A stretch of DNA of 64,000 nt, from NCBI GenBank assembly GCA_009823505.1, contig VZQC01005577.1, positions 721,341 to 785,340 of the forward strand, read 5' to 3'. Source of the stretch: Rhizomys pruinosus. Lineage: Eukaryota; Chordata; Mammalia; Rodentia; Spalacidae. The position numbers were made by a program, and so were the translations under genes. Positions 63,943-64,000 of the stretch are shown here, in pieces. Positions within the stretch are counted from its first letter, which is position 1. Each line of letters opens with the position of its first letter. The notes under the pieces were generated by a model. That model saw only the letters and a list, made by a program, of their open reading frames with translations. It was not told the origin of the DNA and made no database searches.

Positions 63943-64000
63943 GGCTGGGGAGATGGCTCGGAAGTTAAGAGCACTGGCTGCTCTTGCAGAGGACCCAGGT
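63943..64000 (+). mobile_element. B2 SINE, cut by the window end
   Basis: GGGGCTGGGGAGATGGCTCG head up to GAGGACCCAGGT. Confidence 0.92.

Overview
The window is nuclear DNA from a muroid rodent; the species cannot be fixed from sequence alone. It is crowded with B1 (7SL-derived) and B2 (tRNA-derived) SINEs, one clear ID-type element, many LINE-1 pieces and rodent LTR elements. The B2 copies differ from the laboratory mouse type: many carry an internal 18-bp duplication. There is no bacterial gene organisation. Three runs of N (19230-19579, a single N at 23333, 47031-47391) show a draft assembly.

The only resident protein gene I can support is the 3' end of a CCT6 gene (chaperonin TCP-1 subunit zeta, most likely the testis-type paralogue CCT6B) on the minus strand. 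Four exons with consistent splice phases lie at 47780-47913, 42352-42454, 39919-39991 and 39343-39415, followed by a short 3'UTR with AATAAA at 39217-39222. Together they encode about the last 126 residues. No upstream exon was recognised between 47914 and 64000, so the preceding intron is at least 16 kb or the locus is rearranged.

Layout: 1-6190, two minus-strand L1s of one lineage with different 5' UTRs, the first joined into the second. 6190-7430, no recognisable element. 7430-15010, an LTR-like repeat whose poly(A)-signal segment has expanded into a 44-bp minisatellite. That array was then invaded by a truncated L1 (itself hit by an ERVL LTR and by a 2.2-kb LTR retrotransposon without gag or pol), by a solo LTR and by SINEs. 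15010-18600, SINEs, a 36-bp tandem repeat, an LTR split by an L1 tail, and a GC-richer unknown segment. 18840-31600, one old minus-strand L1 broken by many later insertions, with an assembly-type duplication at 22741-23925 and an atypical 1-kb CpG-undepleted segment at 26820-27850. 31600-39200, SINE-rich intergenic DNA with two perfect hairpins. 39200-47913, the CCT6 exons and SINE/L1/L2-filled introns. 47914-64000, presumed CCT6 intron, with ancient plus-strand L1, LTRs and dense SINEs.

The most unusual items are: (1) a fragment matching the start of SAP30L coding sequence inside a non-autonomous LTR retrotransposon at about 10528; (2) a recurring composite SINE in which a B2 head is fused at one fixed point to a B1, present as a tandem pair at 52275-52746 and as a unit with its own target duplication at 62310-62559; (3) the LTR-derived 44-bp minisatellite; (4) a GC-AG intron in CCT6; (5) the CpG-undepleted segment.

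Repeat calls rest on reading the sequence against remembered family features. Edges are usually good to about 10 bp. Exact subfamily names need a repeat-library search.
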